Below are positions 37,379 to 48,144 of a stretch of 64,000 nt of DNA, in pieces (positions within the stretch are counted from its first letter, which is position 1; every line of letters begins with the position of its first letter). The DNA is from Prosthecomicrobium sp. N25 (GTDB lineage: Bacteria > Pseudomonadota > Alphaproteobacteria > Rhizobiales > Ancalomicrobiaceae). The notes beneath the pieces are model-generated. The model was not told the origin of the DNA. It was given only the letters and a program-made list of their open reading frames with translations, and made no database searches. The translations under genes and the position numbers were made by a program. The stretch covers positions 1,709,418 through 1,773,417 of the forward strand of contig NZ_JBBCAT010000001.1 in the NCBI RefSeq assembly GCF_037203705.1, in the 5' to 3' direction.

Positions 37379-37391
37379 CGGAGATCATCGC

Positions 37392-38267
37392 ATGTCGGTC
37401 CGCCACCCGATCATCTCCGTCACGGGCTCCTCCGGCGCCGGCACCACCTCGGTCAAGAAGATCTTCGAGCAGATCTTCCGGCGCGAGGGCATTGAGGCCG
37501 CCTATATCGAGGGCGACGCCTTCCACCGCTACGACCGCGCCACGATGCAGCGCGTGATGGCCGAGGAGGCCGCCAGGGGCAACAACAACTTCAGTCACTT
37601 CGGCCCGGACGCCAACCTTCTCGAGGAACTGCAGGAGGTGTTGCGGACCTATGCCGAGCACGGCCGCGGCCGCACCCGGCTCTACATGCACGACCGCGAG
37701 ACCGCCGAGGCCCACGGCCTGCCCGAGGGCACCTTCAGCGACTGGGAGGATTTCCCGGCCGGAACCGACATCCTGTTCTACGAGGGCCTGCACGGCGCGA
37801 CGATCACCGACAGGATCGACATCGCCCGCGTCGCCGACCTGAAGATCGGGGTCGTCCCGGTGCTGAACCTCGAGTGGATTCAGAAGATCCACCGCGACCG
37901 GCAAACCCGCGGCTATTCGACGGAAGCCGTCATGGATACAATTCTCCGCCGCATGCCGGACTACGTCCACTACATCTGCCCGCAGTTCACTGAGACCGAC
38001 ATCAACTTCCAGCGCGTGCCCACGGTCGACACGTCCAACCCCTTCGTGGCGCGCTGGATCCCGACGCCGGACGAAAGCCTCGTCGTGATCCGCTTCAAGA
38101 GCCCGCGGGGGATCGATTTCCCGTACCTGATCTCCATGATCAAGGACAGCTTCATGAGCCGCGCGAACTCGATCGTCATCCCCGGCTCGAAGCTCGACAT
38201 CGCCATGCAGCTGATTCTGACGCCCATGATCCTTCAGCTGATGGACCGGAAGCGCCGGGCGCTGTAG
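37392..38267 (+). CDS. cbbP: Phosphoribulokinase CbbP
   Basis: Class I (bacterial) PRK of 291 aa making ribulose-1,5-bisphosphate. The P-loop is GSSGAGTTS (residues 12-20), followed by IEGDAFHRYDR, FYEGLHG and KIGVVPVLNLEWIQKIHRD. It lies 13 bp after cbbF with GGAG upstream. PRK has no role outside carbon fixation in most bacteria, so the operon was built for a functioning cycle. Confidence 0.95.
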   Translation: MSVRHPIISVTGSSGAGTTSVKKIFEQIFRREGIEAAYIEGDAFHRYDRATMQRVMAEEAARGNNNFSHFGPDANLLEELQEVLRTYAEHGRGRTRLYMHDRETAEAHGLPEGTFSDWEDFPAGTDILFYEGLHGATITDRIDIARVADLKIGVVPVLNLEWIQKIHRDRQTRGYSTEAVMDTILRRMPDYVHYICPQFTETDINFQRVPTVDTSNPFVARWIPTPDESLVVIRFKSPRGIDFPYLISMIKDSFMSRANSIVIPGSKLDIAMQLILTPMILQLMDRKRRAL

Positions 38268-38375
38268 AAGCGGCGCCGCCGGCCCGGCTCGGGCCTGCCT
38301 CTTGCCGATGCAGAGCCCCTGAAGATCCGATGTCGAGCGACCGGCCGCCGTACGGCCGGCCGGAGGAGCGATACG

Positions 38376-40385
38376 ATGACCGTCCCCGCCCGCGATCTGA
38401 CCTGGCCCGTGACCGCGGCGATCCGCGCGCTCGCCATGGACGCCGTCGAGCAGGCGAAGTCCGGCCACCCGGGCGCCCCGATGGGCATGGCCGAGATCGC
38501 CGCCGCGCTCTGGCTGAAGCACCTGAAGCACAACCCGGCCAACCCGCACTGGCACGACCGCGACCGCTTCGTCATGTCGAACGGCCACGGCTCCATGCTG
38601 GTCTACGCGCTCCTGCACCTGTCGGGCTACGACCTGCCGATCGACGAGCTGAAGCGCTTCCGCCAGCTCCATTCCAGGACCCCCGGCCATCCCGAATGGG
38701 GCTACACGCCCGGCGTCGAGACGACCACCGGCCCCCTCGGCCAGGGCCTCGCCAACGCGGTAGGCATGGCGATCGCCGAGAAGACGCTCGCCGCCCAGTT
38801 CAACCGCCCCGGCCACACGATCGTCGACCACCGGACCTACGTGACCGTCGGCGACGGCTGCCTGATGGAGGGCATCAGCCACGAGGTCTGCTCGCTCGCC
38901 GGCCGCCTCGGCCTCGGCAAGCTGATCGCCCTCTACGACGACAACGGCATCTCGATCGACGGCAAGGTCGGCGACTGGTTCGCCGACGACACGCCCGCCC
39001 GCTTCGAGGCCTACGGCTGGCACGTGATCCGGGCCGTCGACGGCCACGATTTCGATGCCGTCGACGCCGCCATCGCGGCCGCCCGCGCGGTCGCCGACAA
39101 GCCCTCCCTGATCTGCTGCAAGACGGTCATCGGCAAGGGCTCGCCCAAGAAGCAGGGCCACCAGGACAGCCACGGCGCGCCGCTCGGCGCCGACGAGATC
39201 GCCGCCGTGCGCGCCGCCATGAACTGGCCGCACGCCCCCTTCGAGGTGCCCGCCGCGGTCTACGCGACCTGGAACGCGCGCCAGAAGGGTGCCGAGGCCG
39301 AGGACGCCTGGACGGCCCGTTTCGCCGCCTACCGGTCGGCCCACCCGGAGCTCGCCGCCGAGTTCGAGCGTCGCATGGCCGGCGACCTGCCGGCCGACTT
39401 CGCGACCTTCGCCGAGGCCGCGCTCGCCGAGACCCAGGCTAAGACCGAGGTGATCGCCACCCGCAAGGCGAGCCAGAACGCCCTCAACTTGCTCGCCCCG
39501 AAGCTCCCCGAGTTCCTCGGCGGCTCGGCGGACCTGACCCACTCCAACCTGACGAACTTCAAGGGCACGCTGCCGATCACCTCCGACCCGGCGGGCAACA
39601 CGATCCTGTACGGCGTGCGCGAGTTCGGCATGACCGCGATCGCCAACGGCATCGCGCTGCACGGCGGCTTCCTGCCCTTCGTGGCGACCTTCCTGGTCTT
39701 CTCGGACTACGCCCGCAACGCCGTGCGCATGTCGGCGCTGATGCGCCAGCGCGTCGTGCACGTCTACACCCACGACTCGATCGGCCTCGGCGAGGACGGT
39801 CCGACCCACCAGCCCGTCGAGCACGCCGAATCCCTGCGCCTGATCCCCAACCTGCAGGTCTGGCGCCCGGCCGACCCGGCCGAGACGGTGGCGGCCTGGA
39901 CGGCGGCGGTCGCCCGCAAGGACGGGCCGAGCGCGCTGCTCCTGTCCCGCCAGGGCCTGCCGGTGCAGCCGCGCGACGCCGACGGCCTCGCCGCCATCGC
40001 GCGCGGCGGCTATGTCCTGCGCGAGGCGGCCGGCGCCCGCGTCACCCTGCTCGCCACCGGCTCCGAGGTGAAACTCGCCACCGAGGCGGCGGACAGTCTG
40101 GCCGCCGAGGGCATCCCCGCGCGGGTCGTCTCGATGCCTTGCACCGAGCGCTTCGACGCCCAGGACGCGGCCTGGCAGGCGGCCGTGCTGCCGCCCGCGA
40201 TCCCCGTCGTCGCCGTCGAGGCCGGCTGCACCCGCGGCTGGTGGAAGTATGTGGGCCGCACCGGCAAGGTCGTCGGCATCGACCGCTTCGGCGAATCCGC
40301 CCCCGAGAAGGCCGTCTACGCCTATCTCGGGGTCACCGCGGACGCGGTGGCCGAGGCCGCGCGGTCGGTGGCAGCCAAGGGTTAG
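38376..40385 (+). CDS. cbbT: Transketolase CbbT
   Basis: ThDP enzyme of 669 aa, full length. [45 protein letters not shown] and [12 protein letters not shown] form the PP domain; [19 protein letters not shown] lies in the Pyr domain and the C-terminal domain ends VAAKG. GGAGGAGCG ribosome site. Last gene of the cbb operon here: aldolase (cbbA) and gap/pgk are absent, and the next gene is convergent. Confidence 0.94.
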   Translation: MTVPARDLTWPVTAAIRALAMDAVEQAKSGHPGAPMGMAEIAAALWLKHLKHNPANPHWHDRDRFVMSNGHGSMLVYALLHLSGYDLPIDELKRFRQLHSRTPGHPEWGYTPGVETTTGPLGQGLANAVGMAIAEKTLAAQFNRPGHTIVDHRTYVTVGDGCLMEGISHEVCSLAGRLGLGKLIALYDDNGISIDGKVGDWFADDTPARFEAYGWHVIRAVDGHDFDAVDAAIAAARAVADKPSLICCKTVIGKGSPKKQGHQDSHGAPLGADEIAAVRAAMNWPHAPFEVPAAVYATWNARQKGAEAEDAWTARFAAYRSAHPELAAEFERRMAGDLPADFATFAEAALAETQAKTEVIATRKASQNALNLLAPKLPEFLGGSADLTHSNLTNFKGTLPITSDPAGNTILYGVREFGMTAIANGIALHGGFLPFVATFLVFSDYARNAVRMSALMRQRVVHVYTHDSIGLGEDGPTHQPVEHAESLRLIPNLQVWRPADPAETVAAWTAAVARKDGPSALLLSRQGLPVQPRDADGLAAIARGGYVLREAAGARVTLLATGSEVKLATEAADSLAAEGIPARVVSMPCTERFDAQDAAWQAAVLPPAIPVVAVEAGCTRGWWKYVGRTGKVVGIDRFGESAPEKAVYAYLGVTADAVAEAARSVAAKG

Positions 40386-40386
40386 G

Positions 40387-40466
40387 CAGTCGGGATGAGA
40401 CAGTCGGCAGTCTGGATTGGGCAGTCGGCCGTTGGATCCTGCCGCCTACTGCCTACTGCCCACCCT
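40387..40466. repeat. CAGTCGG/GCCTACTGCC repeat cluster between cbbT and phasin gene
   Basis: CAGTCGG occurs at 40387, 40401 and 40422, each preceded by G or A. Near-complementary CTACTGCC repeats follow around 40446-40462, so the 83-bp gap between two convergent genes can fold back on itself. It may act as a bidirectional terminator or be a dispersed intergenic repeat. Confidence 0.5.
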
Positions 40467-40468
40467 TC

Positions 40469-40831
40469 TCACTTGCCCGGCATGCCCGGCCATTTGCCGA
40501 AGGCGGCGGTCAGGTTCTTGCCCGCCTCCTCGGCCATCTTCATGGCCTGCCGGTTGTAGTCGGTGACGAGGCCCTGGAAGAACTCCATCTGGATTCGCCC
40601 GACATCCATGGGGGTCTTGGCCTCCGTGAGGGCCCGGACCGTCTCCATGTCCTTCCGCATGCGCTCCTCGACGAAGCCCATCGTCTCGCGCGACAGCTTC
40701 TGGATCCGCTCGATCATCTCCGTGTTGCCGCCCGGCACGCCCTTCGGCGCCTGCGACCAGAAGGACGCGAGGTCCTTGGTCCAGTCCATGTTGGGCCAGC
40801 CCTCGAAGGGGTTCTTAGGTTCGTTTGCCAT
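40469..40831 (-). CDS. Phasin family PHA-granule protein
   Basis: A 120-aa protein matching the Phasin_2 pattern: MANEPKNPFEGW start, a helical mid-region with ERIQKLSRETMGFVEERM and TPMDVGRIQMEFFQ, and NRQAMKMAEEAGKNLTAAF. Phasins coat PHA granules and interact with PhaC, encoded at 15382. ATG 40831 follows GGGAGGACGACACC; longer upstream readings have no support. Confidence 0.85.
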   Translation of the reverse strand: MANEPKNPFEGWPNMDWTKDLASFWSQAPKGVPGGNTEMIERIQKLSRETMGFVEERMRKDMETVRALTEAKTPMDVGRIQMEFFQGLVTDYNRQAMKMAEEAGKNLTAAFGKWPGMPGK

Positions 40832-40853
40832 GGTGTCGTCCTCCCTGCTCCGA

Positions 40854-41813
40854 TCACCGAGGTAAGACGGATACTCCGCGAGAGTCCAGCAGGTTCCGAG
40901 GCGCAGGCGGGAGCTGCCGATCGCGGGCGACCTCCCTGGCGAGCCACGCGGCTGCTGCGAAGCACACGGCGCCACCGATGACGTCGACGAAATAGTGGCC
41001 GCCGATCGGGAGGACTCCGCCCAACGCCGCTGCCGCGAAGAGGATCGTGGGCCACCTTACCCAAGGAATGCCCCGAACGCTCCAGGCCAGCATCAGCGCC
41101 ATGGCCGTATGGAACGATGGAAAGGTGACCACGCCGGGAAGGCGTCCGAGATCCAGCGTCCTCACCGCGCCGGAGCGCCAGGCGTCCAGGACGCCGAGAT
41201 GATAGACGCCCGAACCTGCCGGCAGGGCGCGCTTCATCTCCTCGGAGATCGGCAAATGGAGGAAGGCGCCCTGAGCGGGCAAGACGATCGACACCGTGCA
41301 GGCGAAAGCGAGGGTGACGACATAGATCAGGCAAAGTTCCCTCACCCGATCCGATCGCCCAAGACCGGCCAGACCGACGACAGCCAGAATGAGAGCTCGG
41401 TCGATCTTGTCATAGCCGAAGAAGATCGTCGGAATCGCGTACGGGACACGTTTGAGTCCAAGGACGAGGGCTTCCGGATCGTATCCGAGAGTGCGGTCGG
41501 CCTGGGCCAGCCACGGGTCTATGAAGGGAAGCTCCAGCCCGAGCGCCACGATCGCGGTCGCACCGCCCATGATCGTGGTGAAAAGCATGGCTGCGAGGCA
41601 CTGGACGGCGAGCCGGACTTGCGGGCGGTCGACCACCGTGCGGTAGCCGATATGGATCGTGGCCAGAAACCCGAACACGAAAGCGAAGTGGGGCCCACTC
41701 GCGAAATCTACCGATGCCGAAGTCAGCAGAAGAAGAAAAGAAAAAACACAGATCTGAAATCCCAATGTGCTCAGGATAACGACATTCATTATTCGGAATT
41801 GATAACGGGACAT
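40854..41813 (-). CDS. PAP2-superfamily membrane phosphatase/transferase
   Basis: A 319-aa multi-pass membrane protein. FPSFHTAMALMLAW and GGHYFVDVIGG are the conserved PAP2 motifs 2 and 3, with catalytic His in each; the closest shape is the inositolphosphoryl-ceramide-synthase-like PAP2_3 group. Substrate is probably a lipid phosphate. GGAG lies 8 nt before ATG 41813. The first ~40 codons and the upstream gap are more AT-rich than the surroundings. Confidence 0.8.
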   Translation of the reverse strand: MSRYQFRIMNVVILSTLGFQICVFSFLLLLTSASVDFASGPHFAFVFGFLATIHIGYRTVVDRPQVRLAVQCLAAMLFTTIMGGATAIVALGLELPFIDPWLAQADRTLGYDPEALVLGLKRVPYAIPTIFFGYDKIDRALILAVVGLAGLGRSDRVRELCLIYVVTLAFACTVSIVLPAQGAFLHLPISEEMKRALPAGSGVYHLGVLDAWRSGAVRTLDLGRLPGVVTFPSFHTAMALMLAWSVRGIPWVRWPTILFAAAALGGVLPIGGHYFVDVIGGAVCFAAAAWLAREVARDRQLPPAPRNLLDSRGVSVLPR

Positions 41814-42012
41814 GGACTATACTCCAGGTAAGGAGCAGACTATGCCGGTGTCACGTTGAAAGGAGGTTATGAGACTCAGGCACAACTGGAATTCGACTGC
41901 GATCATCCGTTCGGACATCAGCCGAAGGACGACTTGTCGCCGTTGAAGGGGTCGACTAATCCAGAACCGGGTCGGCGCCGGGCCGGCTCCCTTGAAATCG
42001 CGAGTGCGACCC

Positions 42013-43647
<1,635 letters not shown>

Positions 43648-43660
43648 GGGCCCGCGCCGC

Positions 43661-44701
43661 TCAGCTCGCCTGCCGACGGTGCGCGAACTGGGCGAGCGTC
43701 TGCTTCGCCTTGGCGGGCGCCAGCTTGGCGAAGTCCTCGCGCTCGAATCGCGCCTGCGTGTCGGAGAAGCGCAGCCGCCGCTGGCGCAGCTTGACCACCT
43801 GCGCCCAGGTCGCCTCCTCTATGTCGAGCGCCCTCAAAACGTTGACGATGCCGTTGGCGTCCGAGCGCACCAGCACTTTCAAGATCGACAGCTCGTCGAT
43901 GTGCGTGATGGCCGTGAGCAGGGTGGCGAGGTCGTTGTAGCGGTCCGCGGCCGCCAGGGCGAGGACCGCCGAATCGAGGGTCCTCTCCTTCGCGGCGACC
44001 TCCTGGATGAGCTTGCCGATCTCCACCGGCCGCGTCGCCTCGGGGAACGCGATGGCCACCGGCGGCGGTGTCGCCGGGGCGGCCTCGATCGGCGCGGGCC
44101 GTGCCATCCGGCCCCTGAGGCGCTTGGCGACCAGCATGACCAGCCGCTCCGCATCACCCTCCGGCAGATCGTTGCGCAGCGCCAGGATGCGGCAGAGTTC
44201 CTCGTCGTCCGCGGCCCGGTCCACCAGCTTGTGGGCCGAGGCGTCCGAGATCTCCGAACTGGTGTTCTCCGCCACAGCGCGCAGAACCAGGACGTTGCCG
44301 CGCGAGACCAGCACGTCGGTCACGCGGAAGCTCAGGTTCTCGCGGCCCGCGATTGCGATCCGGTGCCCGTCGTCGAGGCGGAACGCGAGGTCGGCGAGGT
44401 CGTCGTCGGTGAGATCCGGATTGCCGGCCAGGATCGGCGAGGCCACCAGCAGCACGTCGGAGGCGAGGGCGAGCACCAGTCCCTTCGGCAGGCCGGCCTT
44501 CGACCCCAGCCGCGCCGACACCACCGAGCGGGCCTCCTCGCCCGTATGGGGCAGGAGCTTGTGGGCGATGTCGGCGAACAGCGACACTTCCTGGGCGGTC
44601 GGCTGCCGCCCGTCGAACAGCATGGACGACAGCATGGTGAGCAGCGCGTCGCGTCCGGCTTCGGAGCGATCCGCCAAGACTGACTGCAACTGTTCAAGCA
44701 T
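43661..44701 (-). CDS. DUF2336 family protein
   Basis: A 346-aa soluble, all-helical protein of a family largely restricted to alphaproteobacteria; function unknown. It begins MLEQLQSVLADRSEAGRDAL and has HEAT-like helical text such as LTDDDLADLAFRLDDGHRIA and ISDASAHKLVDRAADDEELC, with a Pro/Ala linker near residue 220. The start ATG 44701 matches the family; the longer reading upstream has Arg-rich noise. Not clearly in an operon. Confidence 0.8.
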   Translation of the reverse strand: MLEQLQSVLADRSEAGRDALLTMLSSMLFDGRQPTAQEVSLFADIAHKLLPHTGEEARSVVSARLGSKAGLPKGLVLALASDVLLVASPILAGNPDLTDDDLADLAFRLDDGHRIAIAGRENLSFRVTDVLVSRGNVLVLRAVAENTSSEISDASAHKLVDRAADDEELCRILALRNDLPEGDAERLVMLVAKRLRGRMARPAPIEAAPATPPPVAIAFPEATRPVEIGKLIQEVAAKERTLDSAVLALAAADRYNDLATLLTAITHIDELSILKVLVRSDANGIVNVLRALDIEEATWAQVVKLRQRRLRFSDTQARFEREDFAKLAPAKAKQTLAQFAHRRQAS

Positions 44702-45090
44702 GCGCCAGTGCCTTCTCGCCAAACGCCATCTGCCCCTCGGCCCTGTCCGCCGGCAGAACTGTAAGAACAAGGGATAGCACAGACCAGTAAGCCGTCCGTT
44801 AAATACCTGCGGCTGGGTTCGGCATCTAAACTATTCACTTAACCGCATGTGTAGGCCGCATACCCGGCCGGCGCCCCTCTGGCCGCGCATCCCGGCCGAG
44901 CCCGCAAGTCCCTTGCGTGACCCTCAGATCACAGCGCACGCGAATGTGACCCTCCGGCGGCGGTTTCGCGGCCGGCGGCCTTGCCTCGCCATCGGGCCGT
45001 CAACAATATGGCAACCGGAAAACCTGCAGATTTGCTCCGCAGAGCGCTTTTTCGCGCGGGTTGTTGTCCGAAGGCTTGGAGAAATTCGGT
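44702..45090. other. 389-bp divergent intergenic region
   Basis: It separates the DUF2336 gene (minus) from the L,D-transpeptidase gene (plus) and presumably carries both promoters. There are AT-rich patches near 44800-44845 and 45000-45060 but no clear -35/-10 pair, and no gene is supported in it. Confidence 0.4.
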
Positions 45091-45714
45091 ATGCGCGCAG
45101 GCATGACGGCGGCGGTGACCCTGGCGGCGGGTCTCCTGGCTGCGGTGACGGTGGTCAAGGCGGAATACAATCCCGGAGTTCAGGTGCGCTACGACGCCAT
45201 GGGCAACGCGGTCGAGGGGCCCGGCATCACGCCGACGACCTCATCCTCGGCCGGCCCCAGGTACACGCCCATCCCGCGCGAAGTCGTCGACTTCAAGGGC
45301 CCGAACCTCGGCAGAGGCAACATCCTGATCAATACCGCCGAGCGGCGCCTCTACCTGATGCTCGGCGACGGCAAGGCCCTGAAATACGGCATCGGCGTCG
45401 GCCGGCCCGGCTTCACCTGGGGCGGCACCCATTCGGTGACCCGCAAGGCCGAGTGGCCCGGCTGGACCCCGCCGCCGCAGATGCGCAAGCGCGTCCCGAA
45501 CCTGCCGGCCTATATGCCCGGCGGCCCGGACAACCCGCTCGGCGCCCGCGCCATGTATCTGGGCTCGACCTTCTACCGCATCCACGGCTCCAACGAGCCC
45601 TGGAGCATCGGCCAGGCGGTCTCGTCGGGCTGCTTCCGCATGACCAACGATGACGTTACGGACCTCTACGAGCGCGTCAAGGTCGGCGCGCGGGTGACCG
45701 TCGTCCACGATTGA
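45091..45714 (+). CDS. L,D-transpeptidase (YkuD/ErfK family)
   Basis: Periplasmic peptidoglycan cross-linking or lipoprotein-anchoring enzyme of 207 aa. Signal peptide MRAGMTAAVTLAAGLLAAVT...KA. The YkuD domain starts NILINTAERRLYLML, with GRPGFTWGGTHSV and the catalytic HGSNEPWSIGQAVSSGCFRM containing the nucleophilic Cys. ATG 45091 follows GGAG at 9 nt; a TTG at 45061 would add ten residues. Linkage type (3-3 or protein anchoring) cannot be told from sequence. Confidence 0.9.
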   Translation: MRAGMTAAVTLAAGLLAAVTVVKAEYNPGVQVRYDAMGNAVEGPGITPTTSSSAGPRYTPIPREVVDFKGPNLGRGNILINTAERRLYLMLGDGKALKYGIGVGRPGFTWGGTHSVTRKAEWPGWTPPPQMRKRVPNLPAYMPGGPDNPLGARAMYLGSTFYRIHGSNEPWSIGQAVSSGCFRMTNDDVTDLYERVKVGARVTVVHD

Positions 45715-45755
45715 CGCGTTCGGGCCGGGGGGCCTCGGGGGCTGACGGGTTGCGG

Positions 45756-45778
45756 GGCCGGCGAGCGTATCGCCGGCC
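45756..45778. terminator. Hairpin between convergent L,D-transpeptidase and DUF971 genes
   Basis: GGCCGGCGA (45756-45764) and TCGCCGGCC (45770-45778) form a perfect 9-bp stem with loop GCGTA. No T-run; position between convergent stops suggests a bidirectional terminator. Confidence 0.45.
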
Positions 45779-45810
45779 TCGTCCGTTCCGGACGACGCCC
45801 GCGGCGGGCC

Positions 45811-46182
45811 TCAGCGGCGCGCGTCGCGGCCCAGGCCCTTGGCGTCGAGCTCGGCGAGATACTCCCCCCAGATCCGCTCGCGGTCGCGGCCGAGCGTCAG
45901 AAGGTAGTCCCAGCCGTAGATCCCGGACGAGTGCAGGTCGTCGAAGGTGAGGCGGACCGCGTAGTTCCCCACAGGCTCGACCGCCAGGATGCGCACGTCG
46001 CGCTTGCCCGGCACGGTCTTTCGCTCCGCCGGAGAGTGGCCCTGCACCTCGGCGGACGGGCTCGTCACCCGCAGGTACTCGGCGGCGAGCGGGTGGGATT
46101 CGCCGGTGTCGAACGACACCGTCAGGGTCCGCTTGTCGGCGGCGAGCCGCAGTTCCGTCGGCCAGGGAGTAGCGGCAGTCAT
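45811..46182 (-). CDS. DUF971 (gamma-butyrobetaine hydroxylase-like N-terminal) protein
   Basis: A 123-aa protein beginning [20 protein letters not shown], with [18 protein letters not shown] and [20 protein letters not shown], the DUF971 core that also forms the zinc-binding N-terminal domain of gamma-butyrobetaine hydroxylase. Stand-alone versions are often near Fe-S or molybdenum-cofactor genes; here moaA is divergent. The long upstream extension of the frame overlaps moaA and lacks a ribosome site. Confidence 0.82.
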   Translation of the reverse strand: MTAATPWPTELRLAADKRTLTVSFDTGESHPLAAEYLRVTSPSAEVQGHSPAERKTVPGKRDVRILAVEPVGNYAVRLTFDDLHSSGIYGWDYLLTLGRDRERIWGEYLAELDAKGLGRDARR

Positions 46183-46379
46183 CGACAGGATCCTCGGGGT
46201 TCGCGTCGGCCCTTCAGATACGGCGCCCCGGGGCGTGGAGCAAGCCTTCACCAGACCGGCAGAGGACGCCGGCCCGCCCGTTGATTTCGCCGCGCGAGGG
46301 CCTATGGTTTGCGCCCGTCCTGGCGGCGGCAGGCTCGGGAACCCATATGAGCACGGCAAGAGGTGCGGAGGATGGATCG

Positions 46380-47408
46380 ATGACGGCACAGAGCGCGGCC
46401 CCCGCGCCGGCGGCCCCGCTGGTGGACCCGTTCGGACGGGCCATCTCGTATTTGCGGGTTTCCGTGACCGACCGCTGCGACTTCCGCTGCGTCTACTGCA
46501 TGGCGGAGGACATGACCTTCCTGCCGAAGCGCGACGTGCTGAGCCTCGAGGAACTCGACCGGCTCTGCTCGGCCTTCGTGACGCGCGGCACGCGCAAGCT
46601 GCGCCTGACGGGCGGCGAGCCGCTCGTTCGCAAGGACATCATGACCCTCTTCCGCTCGCTGTCGCGCCACCTGGAGTCCGGAGCCCTCGACGAGCTGACC
46701 GTCACCACCAACGGTTCGCAGCTCGCCCGCTACGCCGCCGAGATGAAGGCCCTCGGCGTGCGTCGCATCAACGTGTCGCTCGACACGCTCGACCCCGTGA
46801 AGTTCAAGGCCATCACCCGCTGGGGCGACCTCGCGCGCGTCCAGGCCGGGATCGACGCCGCGCTCGCCGCCGGCCTGGAGGTCAAGATCAACGCGGTCGC
46901 GCTGAAGGGCGTCAACGAGCATGAGGTCGACGACCTGATCCGCTACGCGCACGGCTCGGGCATGGACCTGACCCTGATCGAGACCATGCCGCTCGGCGAG
47001 ATCGACGGCGACCGCACGGAACAGTACCTCCCGCTCTCGCGCGTCCGCGCCGATTTGATGGACCGCTGGACCCTCGACGAGATCGACTACCGCACCGGCG
47101 GCCCGGCCCGCTACGTGCGCGTCCGCGAGACCGGCGGCCGGCTCGGATTCATCACGCCGCTGACCCACAACTTCTGCGAATCGTGCAACCGCGTGCGCGT
47201 CACCTGCACGGGCATGCTCTACATGTGCCTCGGCCAGGAGGACTCCGCGGATCTGCGCGCGCCCTTGCGCCAGTCCGAGAGCGACGCCCTGCTGCACGCC
47301 GCCATCGACGAGGCGATCGGCCGCAAGCCGAAGGGCCACGACTTCGTCATCGACCGCCGCCACAGCCGCCCCGCCGTCTCCCGCCACATGAGCGTCACCG
47401 GCGGTTAG
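46380..47408 (+). CDS. moaA: GTP 3',8-cyclase MoaA
   Basis: Radical-SAM enzyme of 342 aa for the first step of molybdenum cofactor synthesis. N-terminal cluster Cys33, Cys37, Cys40 ([11 protein letters not shown]), [12 protein letters not shown] for SAM, and the second cluster in [12 protein letters not shown] plus a later Cys. The C-terminus ends SVTGG, keeping the conserved Gly-Gly tail. ATG 46380 follows GGAGGATGGATCG; an upstream ATG at 46347 is less likely. mobA lies 10 kb downstream at 57570. Confidence 0.94.
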   Translation: MTAQSAAPAPAAPLVDPFGRAISYLRVSVTDRCDFRCVYCMAEDMTFLPKRDVLSLEELDRLCSAFVTRGTRKLRLTGGEPLVRKDIMTLFRSLSRHLESGALDELTVTTNGSQLARYAAEMKALGVRRINVSLDTLDPVKFKAITRWGDLARVQAGIDAALAAGLEVKINAVALKGVNEHEVDDLIRYAHGSGMDLTLIETMPLGEIDGDRTEQYLPLSRVRADLMDRWTLDEIDYRTGGPARYVRVRETGGRLGFITPLTHNFCESCNRVRVTCTGMLYMCLGQEDSADLRAPLRQSESDALLHAAIDEAIGRKPKGHDFVIDRRHSRPAVSRHMSVTGG

Positions 47409-47510
47409 GCCAACGGACGTCCGCCCTCCGACGTCCCGCCCCGCAGCCCCGTAGCCCCGGATAAGTCGCGTCACCGCCGATCCGGCGGCGGCATCGAACG
47501 CATCACGCTG

Positions 47511-48046
47511 ATGCCGCCGGTCCGCCCGCGCCGAACGTCACAGCGCTGCAGCAATGGGAAGGCCTCGCCCACGGTTGTCACCCCGGCCACCGAGCCGGGG
47601 GCCAGCGCTCTCCACCCGCCGCAGCGCCGCGGAGCGCGGCCCGCCCTGGATCCCGGATCTGCGGCGCGTGCCGCGCCTTGTCCGGGAATGCGGCGGAGGG
47701 GTGGGGGTTCGCAAGATCCCCCGACCTTGGGGCACCCCCTCTCCACCCGCATCCCCGGCCGGAGCGCAGCGCAGGGCCGGGGTCCAGCGCTCCCCACCGG
47801 CCGCAGCGCTGCGGATCGGGGTCAGCGCCGGGTCCCGGATCGGCGGCGCGTGCCGCGCCTTGTCCGGGGATGCGGGTGGAGAACTGGGGGTCGAATGAGC
47901 CCTCGACCTCGAGGCTCCCCCTCTCCCCCGCATACCCCGCCGCAGCGCAGCGGAGAGCCGCCAACGGCATTGAACGCGTCGACCGTCACGCCCATGCCGC
48001 CGGTCCGCCCGCGCCGAACGTCACCGCGCTGCAGCCGTGGGAAGGT
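47511..48046. repeat. Two 53-bp near-identical direct repeats bracketing the mosaic
   Basis: A 53-bp unit at 47511-47563, starting ATGCCGCCGGTCCGCC and ending TGGGAAGGC, recurs at 47994-48046 with about four substitutions. The similarity extends left (GCATCGAACGC versus GCATTGAACGC). The copies flank the palindromic core like the ends of a mobile intergenic element. Confidence 0.7.
47651..47870. repeat. Paired palindromic repeat (two copies, 182 bp apart)
   Basis: TCCCGGAT...GGCGCGTGCCGCGCC...TTGTCCGGGA at 47651-47687 and again from 47833 to 47870. Each copy is itself an inverted repeat (outer CCCGGA/TCCGGG, inner GGCGCG/CGCGCC), resembling dispersed palindromic intergenic elements of Rhizobiales. 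Confidence 0.65.
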
Positions 48047-48144
48047 CGGGATCGGACCCGGCACCGCGCCTGGATCCGGCCCAGACGCGAACAGGCTCGG
48101 GGCGAGCCCGGGCCTGGCAATCCGAAGCGGACGGAGGAAGCGGA

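Larger units (their letters stand above)
47409..48144. other. 736-bp repeat-rich intergenic mosaic
   Basis: No gene is supported. The region between the moaA stop and the stop of the minus-strand secreted-protein gene is a patchwork of direct and inverted repeats (see the repeat entries) with GC-rich palindromes such as the GGCGCG-tGcCGCGCC core. Open frames run through it on both strands but change register between copies, as non-coding repeats do. Confidence 0.6.

Noticed and set aside
37266-39824. An 852-codon minus-strand frame across cbbP/cbbT
   Set aside because: It is the complement of well-supported PRK and transketolase genes, and its product is low-complexity Val/Gly/Asp text.
47511-48046. 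CRISPR-like array
   Set aside because: Only two copies per repeat type, uneven spacing, long palindromes and no cas genes.
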